Source of the DNA: DATLZU01 sp035573855 | GTDB lineage: Bacteria; Nitrospirota; Nitrospiria; Nitrospirales; Nitrospiraceae | Assembly (NCBI GenBank): GCA_035573855.1 | Contig: DATLZU010000026.1 | Span: 4,443-68,442, forward strand | Direction: 5' to 3' | DNA: 64,000 nucleotides | Shown here: piece by piece, positions 61,143 to 64,000 of the stretch | How the letters are laid out: the number at the start of each line of letters is the position of its first letter | Position numbering within the stretch: the stretch's first letter is position 1 | Program-made: the position numbers and the translations under genes | The notes under the pieces: model-generated | What the model saw: the letters and a program-made list of their open reading frames with translations, nothing else | Told to the model about the DNA's origin: nothing | Database searches by the model: none

Positions 61143-63617
61143 ATGCCCTCCGACGAACGATTGGGCCAGATCGCGATCGAAGACGAGATGCGCTCGTCCT
61201 ATCTGGATTACGCGATGAGCGTGATCGTAGGACGCGCGCTCCCGGACGTGCGCGACGGCCTCAAGCCGGTCCACCGCCGCATCCTTTACGGCATGCACGA
61301 GATGGGCCTGACCCACAACCGGGCCTATCGCAAGTCGGCCAAGATCGTTGGCGAGATCATGGGGAACTACCATCCCCATGGCGACGCGGCGATCTACGAT
61401 ACGCTGGTGCGGATGGCGCAGGACTTCAACATGCGCTATCCACTCGTGGACGGCCAGGGCAACTACGGCTCGATGGACGGCGATCCGCCCGCCGCCATGC
61501 GGTACACCGAGGCGAGGCTGACGAAGCTCGCCGAGGAAATGCTGGCCGATATCGACAAGGAGACCGTCGATTTTGTCCCCAACTACGACGAGTCGAGAGT
61601 GGAGCCCGTCGTCCTGCCCGCCAAGGTGCCCAATCTGTTGATCAACGGCGCGGGCGGCATCGCCGTCGGCTACGCGACCAACATCCCCACGCACAACCTG
61701 GCCGAAGTCATCGACGGCCTCCTCTTGCTGCTGGAGAACCCCGACGCCACGATCGCCCAACTGATGAAGAAAATCCCCGGGCCGGACTTCCCGACCGCCG
61801 GCTTCATTTACGGCACGGAGGGGATCAAAAAGGCCTACGAGACGGGCCGGGGCCTGCTGACTCTACGGGCCAAGGTCAACATCGAAAGCGACGAGCGGAC
61901 CGACCGCGAGCGGCTGATCGTCACTGAGATTCCCTATCAGGTCAACAAGGCCAACCTGATTGAGAAAATCGCCGAGCTCGTCCAGGACAGGCGGATCGAA
62001 GGCATCGCGGACCTGCGTGACGAATCGGATCGGGACGGCGTCCGGATCGTCATCGAGCTCAAGCGCGGCGAGATCCCCCTGGTCGTGTTGAACAACCTCT
62101 ACAAGCACACCCAGCTCCAGACGACCTTCGGGGTCATCATGTTGGCGCTGGTGAACAACCGGCCGGAGGTCCTGAACCTCAAGCAGATCCTGTCCGCCTT
62201 CATCGACCATCGCCGCGAAGTCGTCGTGCGCCGCACGTCCTTCGAGTTGCGCAAGGCGGAAGAGCGCGCCCACGTGCTCGAAGGGCTCAAGATCGCGCTT
62301 GACAACCTCGACGCGGTGATCACGCTGATCCGCCGGGCTCAGTCGCCGGACGAGGCGCGCAGCGGCCTGATGCGGCGATTCGCCCTGACTGAGATTCAGG
62401 CCAACGCGATTCTCGACATGCGCTTGCAGCGGCTGACGCAGTTGGAGCGCACCAAACTCGTCGAGGAGTACCGAGAGGTCCTCAAGCAGATCGAGTATCT
62501 CCGCTCCGTGCTGGGCAGCGAAGCGCTGGTGCGGAAGATCATTAAGGATGAGTTGGTCGAGATCCGGGAAGCGTACAAGGACGAGCGGCGGACGCAGATC
62601 GTCAAGGAAGAAGCGGAAATCAGCATCGAAGACCTCATCGCCGAGGAGGAAGTCGTCGTCACCATCTCCCACGCCGGCTATATCAAACGGAACCCGGTCT
62701 CTCTCTACCGGGCCCAACGGCGAGGCGGCAAGGGCAAAATCGGCATGGGCATCAAGGAAGAAGACTTCGTCGAGACGCTATTCACCGCCTCCACGCACGA
62801 CTACCTCCTGTTCTTCACGGACGCCGGGAAGGTGTATTGGCTCAAAGTCCACGAGATCCCGGAGGCGGGCCGGGCCGCCAAAGGCAAAGCGCTCATCAAC
62901 TTACTGGCTTTGGGGTCGGACGAAAAGGTCACCGCCACGGTGCCGGTTAAAGAGTTCCGCGAGGACCGGTATGTCGTCATGGCGACCAGACAGGGGATCA
63001 TTAAGAAGACCGAGCTCTCCGCGTTCAGCAATCCACGCCAAGGCGGCATCATCGCGCTTTCGCTTGATGAAGGCGACAAGCTTATCGGGGTGGAGATCAC
63101 CGACGGTCAGCGAGAAATTCTCCTTGGCACGCGGCAGGGAATCGTCATCCGGTTCAAGGAAGCCGAGGTGCGGCCGATGGGCCGGACGGCGCACGGCGTC
63201 CGTGGAATCACGCTCGAGGACGGCGATGAGGTGATCGGTATGGAGACGATCACCCCCGACTCGACGACCCAAATCTTGACGGTCACCGAAGGCGGCTATG
63301 GAAAACGGACGCCGGTCACCGAGTATCGGGTCACGGGCCGCGGCGGCAAGGGCATCATCAGCGTCAAGACCACGGAGCGCAACGGGCTCGCGGTCGGGTT
63401 TCTGCAAGTGCGGGACGGCGATGAGATCATGTTGATGGCGGCCAAAGGCAAGATTTTACGCTGCCGCGTGGACGATATCCGGGAGAGCGGTCGCAATACC
63501 CAGGGTGTCCGGATCATCGAGCTCGAAGGCGACGACGACCGGGTGGTCGCGGTGGCCAGACTGGCGGAGAGCGGCGAGCGCGAGGACACGGCTTCGGACG
63601 ACGGGAGCGGCGGATAG
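61143..63617 (+). CDS. gyrA: DNA gyrase subunit A
   Basis: GyrA cuts and rejoins DNA. The 824-residue product has the catalytic Tyr121 in AAMRYTEARL, the quinolone region HPHGDAAIYDTLVRMAQDF at 77-95, and a six-bladed C-terminal domain with the GyrA box QRRGGKG near residue 525, which marks gyrase rather than topoisomerase IV. At the position of E. coli Ser83 it has Ala (Ala82), the residue linked to lower quinolone sensitivity; Asp86 (E. coli Asp87) is kept. The tail is acidic and glycine-rich. The ATG follows AAGGAGACC. Confidence 0.98.
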   Translation: MPSDERLGQIAIEDEMRSSYLDYAMSVIVGRALPDVRDGLKPVHRRILYGMHEMGLTHNRAYRKSAKIVGEIMGNYHPHGDAAIYDTLVRMAQDFNMRYPLVDGQGNYGSMDGDPPAAMRYTEARLTKLAEEMLADIDKETVDFVPNYDESRVEPVVLPAKVPNLLINGAGGIAVGYATNIPTHNLAEVIDGLLLLLENPDATIAQLMKKIPGPDFPTAGFIYGTEGIKKAYETGRGLLTLRAKVNIESDERTDRERLIVTEIPYQVNKANLIEKIAELVQDRRIEGIADLRDESDRDGVRIVIELKRGEIPLVVLNNLYKHTQLQTTFGVIMLALVNNRPEVLNLKQILSAFIDHRREVVVRRTSFELRKAEERAHVLEGLKIALDNLDAVITLIRRAQSPDEARSGLMRRFALTEIQANAILDMRLQRLTQLERTKLVEEYREVLKQIEYLRSVLGSEALVRKIIKDELVEIREAYKDERRTQIVKEEAEISIEDLIAEEEVVVTISHAGYIKRNPVSLYRAQRRGGKGKIGMGIKEEDFVETLFTASTHDYLLFFTDAGKVYWLKVHEIPEAGRAAKGKALINLLALGSDEKVTATVPVKEFREDRYVVMATRQGIIKKTELSAFSNPRQGGIIALSLDEGDKLIGVEITDGQREILLGTRQGIVIRFKEAEVRPMGRTAHGVRGITLEDGDEVIGMETITPDSTTQILTVTEGGYGKRTPVTEYRVTGRGGKGIISVKTTERNGLAVGFLQVRDGDEIMLMAAKGKILRCRVDDIRESGRNTQGVRIIELEGDDDRVVAVARLAESGEREDTASDDGSGG

Positions 63618-63788
63618 CAGAGCGCCGTCGGCGATCACCTGCTAGTTCCCGCCTTACTTTGCGCATCCTTTTTTGGAGTGGTATCCCCTACTTCTCGCCG
63701 ATGCGATCCGGCAGCAGCGTGGGCGCCGCAGTCCGGGCTGCGGCGAGAAGGACACCCTTCGGCGAGTCGGCGTGCATGCGGGAGCTGA

Positions 63789-64000
63789 TCAAGGGGCGGA
63801 TTGCCGCGGGGAGCGAGGTTTCTCGGGGAGAGACAGCGCCTGGGCCATGACGGCGGCCAATTGCGCCCGCAGCTCCGGGTCCTTCACTGCCTCGGCATGC
63901 GCAGCCGCCTCGTGTTCAAGAGCCGTTCGAGGGTCGAAGTCCGAGGGTCGGGAATCGAGATCCAGCCTCGAACGTTGAACATCTTCATCCGCCGGACCGA
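63789..64000 (-). CDS. C-terminal part of an unidentified protein, cut by the window edge
   Basis: An open minus-strand frame enters from the right edge and ends at TGA (63789-63791) after about 69 residues. The visible part is acidic and helical (for example ALEHEAAAHAEAVKDPELRA, then QLAAVMAQALSLPEKP). It has no recognised family, but the codon pattern and lack of stops suggest a real gene. It converges on gyrA across a 171-bp spacer. Confidence 0.5.
   Translation of the reverse strand, partial: GPADEDVQRSRLDLDSRPSDFDPRTALEHEAAAHAEAVKDPELRAQLAAVMAQALSLPEKPRSPRQSAP

Overview
The window is a GC-rich bacterial chromosome segment containing the replication origin: hisS, three small DsrE-like genes, oriC, dnaA, dnaN, gyrB and gyrA fill about 53.3-63.6 kb. 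The best guess for the host is Nitrospira or a close relative (Nitrospirota). This rests on recalled family content: an HpnR-type hopanoid methylase, a double-length ThyX, a DabA/DabB bicarbonate module, and many small lipoproteins and TPR proteins. No rRNA or tRNA gene is visible, so the assignment is an inference.

Layout. 0-3.4 kb is a minus-strand run of envelope genes: an MscS N-terminus cut by the edge, a lipoprotein, a TPR protein, a MEKHLA protein and a secreted protein. 3.7-11.8 kb carries metabolism: GNAT proteins, leuC-leuD, an inositol-monophosphatase-like enzyme, an SPL-type radical SAM protein, a beta-hydroxyacid dehydrogenase overlapping zwf, and a coiled-coil protein. 12-25.4 kb mixes periplasmic functions (two paralogous lytic transglycosylases, a lipoprotein methyltransferase with a permease, exported MsrA, a PDZ serine protease) with decay: an FKBP gene with three lesions, a TPR gene split by one frameshift, and a degraded unknown gene. 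26-41 kb holds tldD/tldE, hpnR, a GDPD, a Zn-ribbon regulator, ettA, an MFS pump, a SYLF protein, an esterase and selO.

The most interesting unit is 41.0-48.5 kb: an inorganic-carbon uptake module. An MpsC-like (DUF2294) gene is divergent from an operon of a NuoL-like DabB/MpsA, a second NuoM-like membrane subunit that lacks the usual pump lysine motif, a 1080-residue DabA/MpsB with its zinc ligands visible, and a PII-like protein. The operon has a good promoter followed by a leader of about 240 nt that carries a hairpin and a terminator-shaped hairpin with a U-tract. No plus-strand gene lies close upstream for that terminator to serve, so attenuation or a riboswitch-like control is plausible.

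Other points of note: several intergenic spacers (leuC-leuD, upstream of tldD, upstream of hpnR, dnaN-gyrB, gyrB-gyrA) contain imperfect seven-base-phased repeats, some forming inverted arms. A YeiH-family transporter is preceded by an in-frame 28-codon ORF that would supply its first membrane helix, separated by one TGA. An aminotransferase ORF runs without a stop into a lipoprotein that has its own ribosome-binding site and signal peptide. Promoters found by eye (hisS, dab, and others) share an 18-bp spacer. Start codons were moved from the longest-ORF position wherever a ribosome-binding site, signal peptide or family length argued for it.
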